From Abyssisolibacter fermentans (lineage in GTDB: Bacteria > Bacillota > Clostridia > Tissierellales > MCWD3), in NCBI RefSeq assembly GCF_001559865.1, contig NZ_LOHE01000055.1, forward strand, positions 38,271 through 102,270: a stretch of 64,000 bases of DNA, written 5' to 3'. Below are positions 45,743 to 54,202 of the stretch, piece after piece; position 1 is the stretch's first letter, and every line of letters begins with the position of its first letter. The position numbers were made by a program, and so were the translations under genes. The notes beneath the pieces are model-generated. The model was given only the letters and a program-made list of their open reading frames with translations, searched no databases and was not told the origin of the DNA.

Positions 45743-46174
45743 ATGATAGGAATTGTATTAGCAACTCATGGAAAATTGGCAAACGGTTTTATGGATGCAA
45801 TCAAAATGATACTTGGTGAACCTGAAGCTTTAGAAATTGCATCTTTAACTACTAATGGTGGTATAGACAAATTTACTAAGGATTTAAAAACAGCTGTTGA
45901 AAAGGTTTCCTCAAAAGATGGAGTTTTTATATTAACAGATTTACAATCTGGTACACCTTATAACACAAGTGTAATTTTATCACAAACTAACGATTATGAT
46001 TTTGATATAAAGATTGCAAGTGGTATTAATTTACCTACTCTTTTAGAAATACTATTTCAAAGAAATAACTATTCACTTGATGAACTTTCAAAAATTCTTT
46101 TAGATATCGGAAGCACTAGTATAGCTTTATATGAAAATACAAATAATAGTTCTGATGAGGACGACGAATTATAA
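45743..46174 (+). CDS. PTS mannose/fructose/sorbose family IIA component
   Basis: A 143-residue EIIA-Man protein. The phosphorylated histidine is H9 (GIVLATHGKLANG), and GVFILTDLQSGTPYNTS is the other family motif. It receives phosphate from HPr and passes it to IIB. AAGGAGG precedes the ATG. First gene of the operon IIA-IIB-IIC-IID-isomerase; a separate IIA, not fused to IIB, is common in Firmicutes. The acidic tail (NSSDEDDEL) is short. Confidence 0.93.
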   Translation: MIGIVLATHGKLANGFMDAIKMILGEPEALEIASLTTNGGIDKFTKDLKTAVEKVSSKDGVFILTDLQSGTPYNTSVILSQTNDYDFDIKIASGINLPTLLEILFQRNNYSLDELSKILLDIGSTSIALYENTNNSSDEDDEL

Positions 46175-46191
46175 TTTTAGGAGGTAATAAT

Positions 46192-46683
46192 ATGGCAATT
46201 ACATTAGTTAGAGTTGATGACAGAATAATACATGGACAAGTATTAACTCAATGGACACGTATAAATCCATGTGATGGAATCTTAGTTGTAAATGACTATC
46301 TAGCAAAAAACAAAGAATTGGGTCAAGTATACAAGAATGCTGCTCCTTCAAATATAAAAGTTCATATTTTTACATTTGAGAAAGCATTGTTAAAAATTGA
46401 TGAAGCAAAAAGAAGCAAAAAAAATTACTTTTTAATAACTAAATCACCAATAGAGCTTAGTAACCTAGTTCAAAACGGAGTAGAATTTGGAAAAGAGCTG
46501 ATTTATGGACCATCTAGTTTTAGACCTGATACTACTTCTATAGGACCTAATCAATCACTTACAAAAGAAGAAATGGATGCATGTGAAGTTCTTCACAATA
46601 GCGGAATCAACATTACATTTAAGCTTACTCCAGATAAAAAAGGCTTTGCTTGGAAAGAAATAAGAAATAACTATTATAAATAA
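46192..46683 (+). CDS. PTS mannose/fructose/sorbose family IIB component
   Basis: A 163-residue EIIB-Man protein with the phosphorylated H14 in RVDDRIIHGQVLTQW. It accepts phosphate from IIA and donates it to the sugar as it enters through IIC/IID. AGGAGG precedes the ATG, 17 bases after the IIA stop. Sugar specificity (mannose, fructose, sorbose, glucosamine or N-acetylgalactosamine) cannot be read from IIB alone. Confidence 0.93.
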   Translation: MAITLVRVDDRIIHGQVLTQWTRINPCDGILVVNDYLAKNKELGQVYKNAAPSNIKVHIFTFEKALLKIDEAKRSKKNYFLITKSPIELSNLVQNGVEFGKELIYGPSSFRPDTTSIGPNQSLTKEEMDACEVLHNSGINITFKLTPDKKGFAWKEIRNNYYK

Positions 46684-46794
46684 TTCATTCAGCTGTTTGA
46701 TGAATTTAACTTTAGTAAAAGGAGGTGAAGTAAACTTAAAAACTTACAGTTAAACTAAAGAATTTATTAAATTTATAATAAGAGGAGGCAAAAC

Positions 46795-47610
46795 ATGTTA
46801 CTACAATCGATTTTATTAGGTATAATTTGTTATCTTGCAAGTCTTGGAGTTCCTTGGTTCTTAGGTACAACAGGCGGATTTTATTACTTAAGCAGACCTT
46901 TAATATCTGGTACTATAGTCGGAATTATATTAGGAGATGTTAAAACAGGTATTATAATTGGTTCTGCTGTACAAGCATTATATTTATCTCTTATCGTTCC
47001 TGGAGGTGTAGCTTCAGCAGATATCACATTCGTAGCTTACCCCGCAATCGCTATCGCAATGCTTTCTGGTGCTGATGCTGATGTTGCAGTTGCTTTAGCA
47101 GCAACTATTGGTTTACTAGGAGTAACATTATTTAATCTTATTGAAACCGTTAATACTTTTTGGAATCATCTTGCTGATAAATATGCAGAGAAAAACGATC
47201 TTAAAGGTTTTTGGCGTGCAAACGCTTTATATCCTCAAATAACTACATTCGCTCTAAGATTTATACCAACATTTTTAGCAGTATATTTCGGAGCACAATA
47301 TGCAGAAAACTTTTTAAATGCAATTCCTCAATCACTAATGCAAATTATGGGCACATTAGGCGGAATCCTTCCAGCTGTAGGTATTGGTTTACTTTTAAGT
47401 CAAATAATGAAGGAACGAACTTTAGTAGTTTACTTCCTTGTAGGTTTTGTATGTGTAGTCTTCTTAAAATTAAACATGATTGCTCTTACTATAGTAGGTG
47501 CAGCTATTGCAGTTATGCATTATAAATACTCAAATAATCCTACACCAGCTGTAGCTTCATCAGGAGGAAATGTTACCCAAGATTATGACGATGATGAGGA
47601 GGTATTATAA
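46795..47610 (+). CDS. PTS mannose/fructose/sorbose family IIC component
   Basis: A 271-residue membrane subunit with about eight hydrophobic segments and the family pattern GTTGGFYYLSRPLISGTIVG, LGDVKTGIIIGSAVQALYLS and GGVASADITFVAYPAIAIA. It forms the sugar channel with IID. AGAGGAGG precedes the ATG; its TAA overlaps the IID ATG (TAATG). The acidic tail (DYDDDEEVL) is unusual but short. Confidence 0.92.
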   Translation: MLLQSILLGIICYLASLGVPWFLGTTGGFYYLSRPLISGTIVGIILGDVKTGIIIGSAVQALYLSLIVPGGVASADITFVAYPAIAIAMLSGADADVAVALAATIGLLGVTLFNLIETVNTFWNHLADKYAEKNDLKGFWRANALYPQITTFALRFIPTFLAVYFGAQYAENFLNAIPQSLMQIMGTLGGILPAVGIGLLLSQIMKERTLVVYFLVGFVCVVFLKLNMIALTIVGAAIAVMHYKYSNNPTPAVASSGGNVTQDYDDDEEVL

Positions 47611-48434
47611 TGGCTAAAAACGATAACTTTAAGAAAAAGCTGACAAAAAAAGATCTTCGTAAAAGCTGGTGGTCATGGATTTTATTCAACCTTTCAGCAA
47701 TAAGTTTCGAACGACTTGAAGGAACTTCTTTCGGACAATCTATGTTACCAATAATAAATAGATTATATGATACTGATGAAGAAAAAGGTAAAGCACTTAG
47801 AAGACACACTGTATTCTATAACACTGAACCACAATTAGGATCAGTTGTAAATGGTATAGTTGCAGGTCTTGAAGAAGCAAAAGCCAATGAACAACCCGTT
47901 GATGATGGATTAATCGAAGGTATAAAAGTTGGTCTTATGGGACCTATTGCAGGTGTTGGAGATGTTCTTATACAAGGTATAACAGTTCCACTTCTACTTA
48001 GTATAGGTATGGGACTAGCAGCCAACGGCAGTATATTAGGACCTTTATTCTATACATTAACTTGGTTCCCTATTTGTTTGTTATCTTCTTATTTCCTTTA
48101 TATGAAAGGTTACGATATGGGTCTTGATGCTGTTAACCTAATCATGGGAAATAAGGCTAAAAAAATTACAGAAGCATTTACTATACTTGGTATTGTTGTA
48201 ATGGGTGGTATTGCCGCTAACTTTGTTAATCTTAACATTGCTGCTATTTACCAAAATGGAGATACCGTTATAAAATTCCAAGAAATAATCGACAATATGT
48301 TTCCTAAATTGCTTCCATTGATTTTAGTTCTAGTATCATGGAAATCACTTCAAAAGAAGAATATGAGTCCACTAAAATTAATGGGAATATTCTTAGTTTT
48401 AAGTATAGTTGGAGTACTAATAGGTCTATTCTAA
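47610..48434 (+). CDS. PTS mannose/fructose/sorbose family IID component
   Basis: A 274-residue EIID-Man subunit: SWWSWILFNLSAISFERLEGTSF, then EEKGKALRRHTVFYNTEPQLG, VKVGLMGPIAGVGDVLIQG, and C-terminal membrane segments. With IIC it forms the translocating complex. The start overlaps the IIC stop. It is followed by a stem-loop and the phosphomannose isomerase gene. Confidence 0.93.
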   Translation: MAKNDNFKKKLTKKDLRKSWWSWILFNLSAISFERLEGTSFGQSMLPIINRLYDTDEEKGKALRRHTVFYNTEPQLGSVVNGIVAGLEEAKANEQPVDDGLIEGIKVGLMGPIAGVGDVLIQGITVPLLLSIGMGLAANGSILGPLFYTLTWFPICLLSSYFLYMKGYDMGLDAVNLIMGNKAKKITEAFTILGIVVMGGIAANFVNLNIAAIYQNGDTVIKFQEIIDNMFPKLLPLILVLVSWKSLQKKNMSPLKLMGIFLVLSIVGVLIGLF

Positions 48435-48447
48435 ATATATTAGTTCT

Positions 48448-48481
48448 AGGGGATGTCTCAAAATATTTTGATTCGTCCCCT
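48448..48481 (+). promoter_or_regulatory. Stem-loop between PTS IID and the isomerase gene
   Basis: AGGGGATG (48448-48455) pairs with CGTCCCCT (48474-48481), including one U-G pair, with no U-tract. It is likely an intra-operon processing or stabilising hairpin rather than a full terminator. Confidence 0.5.
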
Positions 48482-48542
48482 TTAGGCTATTAGAAAATGA
48501 ATAAATTTAAGGCAATTACTGAAATAAAGGAGGTAGTTTAAG

Positions 48543-49517
48543 TTGTATCCATTAAAATTTAAGCCTATATATATTGAAAAAATATGGTCAGGAGACAAAA
48601 TAAAAGAATTAAAAAATGACGAAAGTTTAAATAATGTTGGAATCAGTTGGGAATTAAGTGCTCATAGAAATGCTGATACTGTTATTTCTAATGGAGCTTT
48701 TAGCGGAATGAAACTGAGTGAAGCAATAGAGCAAAATGGAGAAAGACTAATAGGCACTAAACTAGACAAAACTCAAATATTAAGAGCTGCTATATTAGAT
48801 GCAGCGCAAAATCTTTCAATACAGGTTCATCCTTATCAAGAATATGCAAGTCTTCATGAAAATGATAATGGCAAAAACGAAACATGGTATATAATGGACG
48901 CAGAGGAAGATGCGTATATAATCGCTGGAACAACAACAACCGATGTAAACGTATTAAAAGAAGCTGTACTAAATGGAACTCTTGAAGATTATATAGTTAA
49001 GGTACCTGTTAAAAAAGGAGATATTACTGTAATAAAAACAGGACTTTTACACGCTCTAGGCAAAGGTGTTTTAGCGGTTGAAATTGGAGAAAACGGCGAT
49101 ACAACTTATAGATTTTATGATTATAACAGAGGTCGAGCACTAGATATTGAAAAATCCTTTGATGTACTAAATCCTAATGAAAAATGCTTTAAACCTAATC
49201 ACATTTCTATAAAATATGATGGTTATACAAGAACATACTGCTATGTTAATAAGGAATATGCTATCGAACTAATTGATGTAGCTACAAAATATGAAAACAA
49301 GAGTGATCCTGAAAGATATTATATTTATGTATGCGTAGAAGGTTCTGGCAGTATAATCTATAATTCAGGTGTAGAAAATATTAAAAAAGGCGATAGTATT
49401 TTTATGCCTGCATCTATAGGAGAATATTCTTTTGAAGGAAACTGCCGACTTATGAAATGTTATATACCAGATACCGAAAAATCGAAAAATGAAATTTTAT
49501 CAAATGTAACTATATAA
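48543..49517 (+). CDS. manA: Mannose-6-phosphate isomerase, class I
   Basis: A 324-residue zinc enzyme converting mannose 6-phosphate to fructose 6-phosphate. Zinc-binding parts are LSIQVHPYQEYA, NETWYIMD and KTGLLHALGKGVLAVEIGENGDTTYRFYDYNR. The start is TTG at 48543 with AAGGAGGT 8 bases upstream. Position at the end of the PTS operon fits entry of mannose 6-phosphate into glycolysis and supports a mannose-type substrate. A longer two-domain relative is divergently encoded at 43602-45335. Confidence 0.92.
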   Translation: MYPLKFKPIYIEKIWSGDKIKELKNDESLNNVGISWELSAHRNADTVISNGAFSGMKLSEAIEQNGERLIGTKLDKTQILRAAILDAAQNLSIQVHPYQEYASLHENDNGKNETWYIMDAEEDAYIIAGTTTTDVNVLKEAVLNGTLEDYIVKVPVKKGDITVIKTGLLHALGKGVLAVEIGENGDTTYRFYDYNRGRALDIEKSFDVLNPNEKCFKPNHISIKYDGYTRTYCYVNKEYAIELIDVATKYENKSDPERYYIYVCVEGSGSIIYNSGVENIKKGDSIFMPASIGEYSFEGNCRLMKCYIPDTEKSKNEILSNVTI

Positions 49518-49561
49518 TGTGGTCAAGCTGAAAGGTTATTACATTTTATCTATAGTTATTG

Positions 49562-49590
49562 TTGACACTTGTAGTTTTTATTTATATTAT
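49562..49590 (+). promoter_or_regulatory. Promoter of the second GntR gene
   Basis: TTGACA (49562-49567), 17 bases, TATTAT (49585-49590). A CTAAGC/GCTTAG stem at about 49612-49638 lies in the leader. Confidence 0.7.
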
Positions 49591-49721
49591 TTAATTGATA
49601 GATACATAGCTAAGCTTCTTAAAAAATATAATTGCTTAGGAGATACCACAGTTTAAATATAGTTTTGAATAGAAATTTTTAAATAAGTTTAGCTATACAT
49701 TGCAAAATAAGGAGAATATAA

Positions 49722-50495
49722 ATGTTTTTTGAGAATCAGAAATTAGATAAAAACAGCTCAGTACCACTTTACTATCAACTACAAAATATTATTATTGAGA
49801 CCATAAAAAGAAACAAGATTAAAGAAGGTGCCATGCTACCAACCGAAATTGAAATAAGCAAGATTTTTAACATAAGCAGACCTACTGTTCAAAAGGCACT
49901 GAACAACCTTGTTACCAAAGGTTATCTACATAGAATAAAAGGCAAAGGAACTTTTGTCACTAAGCCAAAAATTACACAGGAATATACACGATTTATTGAA
50001 AGCTATAATGAACAGATGAAAAAAAGCGGGCTTATACCAAAAACTAAATTGTTAGAAAAGAAGGTCATTGAAGCTGATGAGAAAATTGCTTCGAAACTCA
50101 ATATACGTGCGGGTGAAAAAGTGATAAAGCTAAAAAGACTACGTTTTGCCATTCATGTCGAAGAAGAGATCATCAGTGATTTAAATAAACCCGTTCTTGT
50201 AACTACTGTTTATACTCCATATAATTTACTACCAAGCATTATGAATTATGACTTCGAAGTTTTTTCGTTCTATGAGGTACTTGATAAAAATAATTTAAGC
50301 GTTAAAAGAGTAACCAGAGAAATAGAATCCAAAAACTCGGACATAGAAACTGCAAATATACTAGAAATAAACGAAGGAGATGCAGTATCTATAATTACAT
50401 CAATAGGTTTCTTGGAAAACGGAACACCAATCGAATATTCAGAAAGTATTTATCCTGGTGAAAGAAATAAGTTTGTTTTAGAGATTTCTAGGTAA
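49722..50495 (+). CDS. GntR family regulator with UTRA domain (HutC type), second copy
   Basis: A 257-residue regulator with N-terminal winged helix (VPLYYQLQNIIIETIKRNKIKEG, then EISKIFNISRPTVQKALNNLVTKGYLHRIKGKGTFV) and a UTRA effector domain (about 95-255). It has its own promoter and follows the PTS-isomerase operon. With the GntR at 42861-43583 there are two HutC-type regulators around one PTS, so they may respond to different effectors or act jointly. AAGGAG lies before the ATG. Confidence 0.9.
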   Translation: MFFENQKLDKNSSVPLYYQLQNIIIETIKRNKIKEGAMLPTEIEISKIFNISRPTVQKALNNLVTKGYLHRIKGKGTFVTKPKITQEYTRFIESYNEQMKKSGLIPKTKLLEKKVIEADEKIASKLNIRAGEKVIKLKRLRFAIHVEEEIISDLNKPVLVTTVYTPYNLLPSIMNYDFEVFSFYEVLDKNNLSVKRVTREIESKNSDIETANILEINEGDAVSIITSIGFLENGTPIEYSESIYPGERNKFVLEISR

Positions 50496-50526
50496 ATGAG
50501 AAAACCAAGTGGTTCAAACATCTAAT

Positions 50527-50555
50527 AAAAAGGGCTGTTTAATATATTTTAGACA
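50527..50555. terminator. Convergent terminator after the second GntR gene
   Basis: AAGGGCTGT (50529-50537) pairs with ACAGCCTT (50543-50550) with one bulge. T-rich runs follow on both strands (GTTTT on +, TTTTTATT on -), so it can end both the GntR and the FtsX-type ABC transcripts. Confidence 0.75.
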
Positions 50556-50576
50556 GCCTTGTTTTAATGAGTATAA

Positions 50577-51419
50577 TTAACTTTTTAATAATTCACTAGG
50601 AGATATTTTTTTTATTTGCTTTATTGAGCACAATGATGCAAGCAATGTAATAGTAATCAAAATAAACAATATACCTAATAATGCATTTAGATCAATATAT
50701 AATTGTATACTTAAAAGCGTATTACTAAAAGTTCTAACTATGAAAGGATTTACAAACTTATTAAGTGATTTAACTATTAGAAATATAGCTACAAAGTAAC
50801 TTATCAATGTTAAAACGCTACTTTCTATGTAAATTAGTGTGAAAAGATGCTTATGATTATAACCCATGGCTTTAAATAAAGCAATCTCAGTCTGTCTATC
50901 ATCAATTGAAGATTTTATGTTAATGGTTATAGAAATAAAATTCAATATAATAATTATCAACAGCGAGAACACTCCAATGATTTTAATAGTTTTTATCATA
51001 TCTGTATTTATTATACTATTTTCATATCTAATAACAGTATAATTATCTTTAACTGAAAATATCTGTATTATTTTATTCACATTTCTATAATCATCAACTA
51101 AAATATCCATCGTTACAGTTTTTTTATTTAATGATAAAACATGGACATTTTCAATTGATGGATATTGCTTTATTATTTCAATATATTTATTAAGATCTAA
51201 ATGCGTGTCTGAATATTCATAATCAAGTCTAAATATTCTATATACTACTTCTGAATTTAAAGAATTTAAATTATCATCTATAACTTTATTTGTCGTATGT
51301 GCGAATGAAAATGATATACCAAGCAACATAATAGTAAGTGAAATCACGATAGTATATATAATATTTTTGAATTTATAGCGAAACATATTTATAATAGTCA
51401 TTTTTAGAAAATTATTCAT
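50577..51419 (-). CDS. FtsX-like ABC transporter permease (second)
   Basis: A 280-residue MacB/FtsX-type permease: one N-terminal membrane segment, an extracytoplasmic part to about residue 140, then three segments including the conserved DDRQTEIALFKAMGYNHKHLF. I place the start at the ATG 51419; a GTG at 51434 overlaps the upstream stop but has its AAGGAG directly adjacent. It forms a heterodimer with the upstream permease. This type of transporter often exports or removes peptides, for self-protection or lipoprotein handling. Confidence 0.82.
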   Translation of the reverse strand: MNNFLKMTIINMFRYKFKNIIYTIVISLTIMLLGISFSFAHTTNKVIDDNLNSLNSEVVYRIFRLDYEYSDTHLDLNKYIEIIKQYPSIENVHVLSLNKKTVTMDILVDDYRNVNKIIQIFSVKDNYTVIRYENSIINTDMIKTIKIIGVFSLLIIIILNFISITINIKSSIDDRQTEIALFKAMGYNHKHLFTLIYIESSVLTLISYFVAIFLIVKSLNKFVNPFIVRTFSNTLLSIQLYIDLNALLGILFILITITLLASLCSIKQIKKISPSELLKS

Positions 51420-51430
51420 TTGAGTTCTGT

Positions 51431-52735
51431 TCACTCCTTAATTATTGCTTCTCTTGGCTTTATTCTTACACTATACATAAAACCTTGCAAACTTCCTAAT
51501 AAAGGTAATGATACACTGATTAATGCCATCATTAAAATATACCAAGAGTTCATTTGTATATTTAAGCGCTTAATATACATAGAACCACCCATTTCAATAC
51601 CAAAATTTAAACCTTTGATCAGCAAAAACGAAATAAGAATTGCAAAAACATAGCTCAAAATACCAATAATCAGTGCTTCCAAACCAATAATGAATATAAT
51701 GTTAAAATTACGATAACCAAAAGCTTTCAATAATCCTATTTCAGAAGTACGTTTTTTTATAGATTTGCACATAGTTAGCATGATATTTACCATACTAATA
51801 AATATCAGTGCTATTCCCAAGGCTTGTCCTGCTAACAAAACATATTTTGCTATAGGTACTATACCCCCAAGCCTGCTTTTTTCCCTTGCGATTCCTCCAG
51901 CAAAATTTGTTATAGGATTAATTTCTTTTTTAATCTTATCAATATTGCTAAAGCGATCAGAGATAACAGTATATGTTTTACCAAACTCTTCAGCAATACC
52001 TATGTCATAACTCTCTATATCATTATATATTTTTTGTAAATCTTTTTGTGAAATAATTATATCATTTGGCTCATAAAGATTATCTAAAATATCGTATGTT
52101 CCTACTACCTTAAAACTATAATTAAAAGTTTTTATAACCTCTAGTTTATCCCCTCTACAGTCATGAGCGCAATAGTTAATATCAATATTCTTACCAATCA
52201 GGCTCTCACCGTCAATAAACTGTATTTTTTCTTTAAGAAAGCTTATGTCAAATGACATATCAGGGTAAAATTTCTTAGGAACAATGCATACTTGAGTATC
52301 TATTTTTTTAAAATAATTGCCTTTTAAAATAAAATTAGCATGTTCTACATTACCACCATATAAACATAAATATCCAAAACTCTTACCTAATTCTTTGTGA
52401 TTTCCATCAATAAATTCATAAGGATTTTCTAGTTTAACTGTGATCCCATATAATTCATTATAGAAATCAAGGATGTTTGGATCTTGTTTTGCAAGTTTAG
52501 CTAAATCTTTTTCTATTTTATCGCTACTTTTTTTTGATACAGTAACATGTATTGTACGAAAATCTAAAGAATTTAATAAATATTCATCAATAAAATTGAC
52601 TACAGAGTTTAATAATGTATTTGAAACAACTAGAGTAAGCAAAGCTATTGACATAATTAATATGTTCATTTTTACTGTTTTTTTTCTTCTAGAAAGATTA
52701 GTAAATGCAATTTTTATATAGTGAGTAAGCCTCAT
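51431..52735 (-). CDS. FtsX-like ABC transporter permease (first)
   Basis: A 434-residue permease with an N-terminal membrane segment (about 22-45), a large extracytoplasmic domain (about 46-300) and three C-terminal segments; KKRTSEIGLLKAFGYRNFNIIFIIGLEALIIG is the FtsX-family motif. Its ATG overlaps the ATPase stop by four bases (ATGA), with AAAGGAGG upstream. It is longer than its partner, as in heterodimeric MacB-like pairs. Substrate unknown; the secreted protein encoded just upstream is a candidate. Confidence 0.87.
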   Translation of the reverse strand: MRLTHYIKIAFTNLSRRKKTVKMNILIMSIALLTLVVSNTLLNSVVNFIDEYLLNSLDFRTIHVTVSKKSSDKIEKDLAKLAKQDPNILDFYNELYGITVKLENPYEFIDGNHKELGKSFGYLCLYGGNVEHANFILKGNYFKKIDTQVCIVPKKFYPDMSFDISFLKEKIQFIDGESLIGKNIDINYCAHDCRGDKLEVIKTFNYSFKVVGTYDILDNLYEPNDIIISQKDLQKIYNDIESYDIGIAEEFGKTYTVISDRFSNIDKIKKEINPITNFAGGIAREKSRLGGIVPIAKYVLLAGQALGIALIFISMVNIMLTMCKSIKKRTSEIGLLKAFGYRNFNIIFIIGLEALIIGILSYVFAILISFLLIKGLNFGIEMGGSMYIKRLNIQMNSWYILMMALISVSLPLLGSLQGFMYSVRIKPREAIIKE

Positions 52736-53403
52736 ATAAATTCCTCCTTTAATGAGCCTTCTGTCATGTAATACATTTTATCAGCATATTTTAGCACTAT
52801 ATCATTATGCGATACAGCAATAATACTTTTACCTTTGGTAGTAAGCATCTTTAAATAGTCAAATACAATTTTTTCACTTGATACATCTAGATTTCCCGTT
52901 GGTTCATCTGCTAAAATACACTTAGGGTCATTAGCCAAAGCTCTTGCTATTGCAACTCTTTGTTTTTCTCCCCCTGACATTTGATTCGGAAAATGATTGT
53001 AGCGTTCTTTTAAACCTAAGAGAGTTAATAAGTCTACAGCTTTTTCTTTTAGATTTTCGTTTCTATAGTTTGGATTGATATACATTGGTACCATGACATT
53101 TTCATAAGCCTTAAGCTTTGGATTTAAATAAAATTCTTGGAATACAAAACCAAAATCTTGCATCCTAATAAATGATTTTTGTTTATTATTCATAGTCGAT
53201 ACTTCTTGACCATCAATAAATATTTCGCCAGAGCAAGCACTGTCTAATAATCCAAGCATATTTAATAATGTAGTTTTACCCGAACCTGAATGACCCATTA
53301 TAGCATAAAATTTTCCTTTTTGAATATTGATTGTAACATCATGAACAGCTGTGATGTTTTTATATTTTTTTGTTAGTTTGTTTGTAGATATAATGTAATT
53401 CAT
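52732..53403 (-). CDS. ABC transporter ATP-binding protein (LolD/MacB type)
   Basis: A 223-residue ATPase with Walker A GHSGSGKT, signature MSGGEKQRVAIARAL, Walker B CILADEPTGNLD and H-loop AVSHND. The DEPTGNLD form is characteristic of the MacB/LolD/FtsE group. AAGGAAGG precedes the ATG. It drives the two FtsX-like permeases that follow with overlapping stops and starts. Confidence 0.93.
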   Translation of the reverse strand: MNYIISTNKLTKKYKNITAVHDVTINIQKGKFYAIMGHSGSGKTTLLNMLGLLDSACSGEIFIDGQEVSTMNNKQKSFIRMQDFGFVFQEFYLNPKLKAYENVMVPMYINPNYRNENLKEKAVDLLTLLGLKERYNHFPNQMSGGEKQRVAIARALANDPKCILADEPTGNLDVSSEKIVFDYLKMLTTKGKSIIAVSHNDIVLKYADKMYYMTEGSLKEEFI

Positions 53404-53452
53404 TAATAACCTTCCTTTTTATTTTTTAGTTAAATTAGGGGTATTATAATAT

Positions 53453-53484
53453 ATTGAATCGCCTAAAAAATTAGACGATTCAAT
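53453..53484 (-). terminator. Stem-loop after the small secreted protein gene
   Basis: A 14-bp stem (53453-53466 ATTGAATCGCCTAA with 53471-53484) and a 4-base loop. The + strand mismatch is a G-U pair on the - strand. It lies between the secreted protein gene and the ABC genes and may let only part of transcription read on. Confidence 0.7.
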
Positions 53485-53517
53485 AATATTGGTAATTTAA
53501 ATATTTTTTAAATACAT

Positions 53518-53952
53518 TTAATAACTAGACATAGTTACTGTTTTACATGTAAAAGAATCCGAAGTATGCTCTTGGTCAGTTGCTGGCCAACCATTAAAAA
53601 ATTCGTATCTAAAAGTTCCATCATCTTGACTATAAAATTTGTAATTATATGTCTGTAATTCTTTAAGGTTAGCAATTTTAGAACCCCTGTCTTTATTTCC
53701 TAGCCAAGTATCTTGTACTAGAGTTATATCAACATGGTTATCATATGTTGTAGGTAGATCTCTTTTTGTTACCTCTAGGGCTATCTTATGAGTTGAACCT
53801 ACATAATCTCTCCATGCGCCATCATGAGAGCTGTTAATAGAAAGTGTTAAGTAAGATGTATATGATGTTGCAAATACAGAACCACAACCAATAACTAATA
53901 TAACTACTGCCAATACTAAAGATGTTATTTGTTTTTTGTTAATTTTCATCAT
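53518..53952 (-). CDS. Small secreted protein upstream of a FtsX-type ABC transporter
   Basis: A 144-residue protein starting at the ATG 53952 (AGGAAG upstream; the frame opens 17 codons earlier without a site). Its N-terminus is an export signal (SLVLAVVILVIGCGSVFA); cleavage may be after VFA, or at VIGC if it is a lipoprotein. The mature part (about 115 residues) is polar, rich in Thr/Asp/Ser, with two Trp-containing motifs (DGAWRDYVG and VQDTWLGNK) and looks all-beta. I do not recognise a family. Precursor-then-ABC order resembles secreted bacteriocins such as lactococcin 972 with their transporter, but I see no clear sequence match. Confidence 0.7.
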   Translation of the reverse strand: MMKINKKQITSLVLAVVILVIGCGSVFATSYTSYLTLSINSSHDGAWRDYVGSTHKIALEVTKRDLPTTYDNHVDITLVQDTWLGNKDRGSKIANLKELQTYNYKFYSQDDGTFRYEFFNGWPATDQEHTSDSFTCKTVTMSSY

Positions 53953-53993
53953 AAATATCTTCCTAAATAATTTTTTACGTGCACGCAAATATA

Positions 53994-54022
53994 AGTGTAA
54001 CACAATTTCATTTTATTGTCAA
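53994..54022 (-). promoter_or_regulatory. Probable promoter of the secreted protein-ABC genes
   Basis: On the - strand TTGACA (54022-54017), 17 bases, TACACT (53999-53994). The -10 is weak. The short dyad GTGCAC lies just downstream at about 53980-53985. Confidence 0.5.
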
Positions 54023-54149
54023 TAATAGTAATACATTGTATAATTAATAAATAGTAACATTTTAAGCAACATTAGTTGATATTATAATAACAACCATATA
54101 ATCTTTCACAGAAGTTATTTTTATTTAAAAATCAAACTTTCTTATTATA

Positions 54150-54186
54150 TGAAAAAAACAGTGGATGGACTATTGTCCTACCACTG
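54150..54186 (-). terminator. Terminator of ilvD
   Basis: CAGTGGATGGAC (54159-54170) pairs with GTCCTACCACTG (54175-54186) except for a two-base internal loop. The - strand continues into TTTTTTTCATAT. Confidence 0.85.
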
Positions 54187-54202
54187 AATAAGTTTTACTA
54201 CT

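Noticed and set aside
46684..46794. A second AAAGGAGGTG in the gap between PTS IIB and IIC
   Set aside because: It leads only into a few codons (GTG AAG TAA), and no frame of useful length follows; the IIC gene has its own site.
53518..53952. Lactococcin 972 family bacteriocin
   Set aside because: The gene order is similar, but the mature sequence lacks the Gly/His/Tyr-rich pattern of that family, so I left it as unrecognised.
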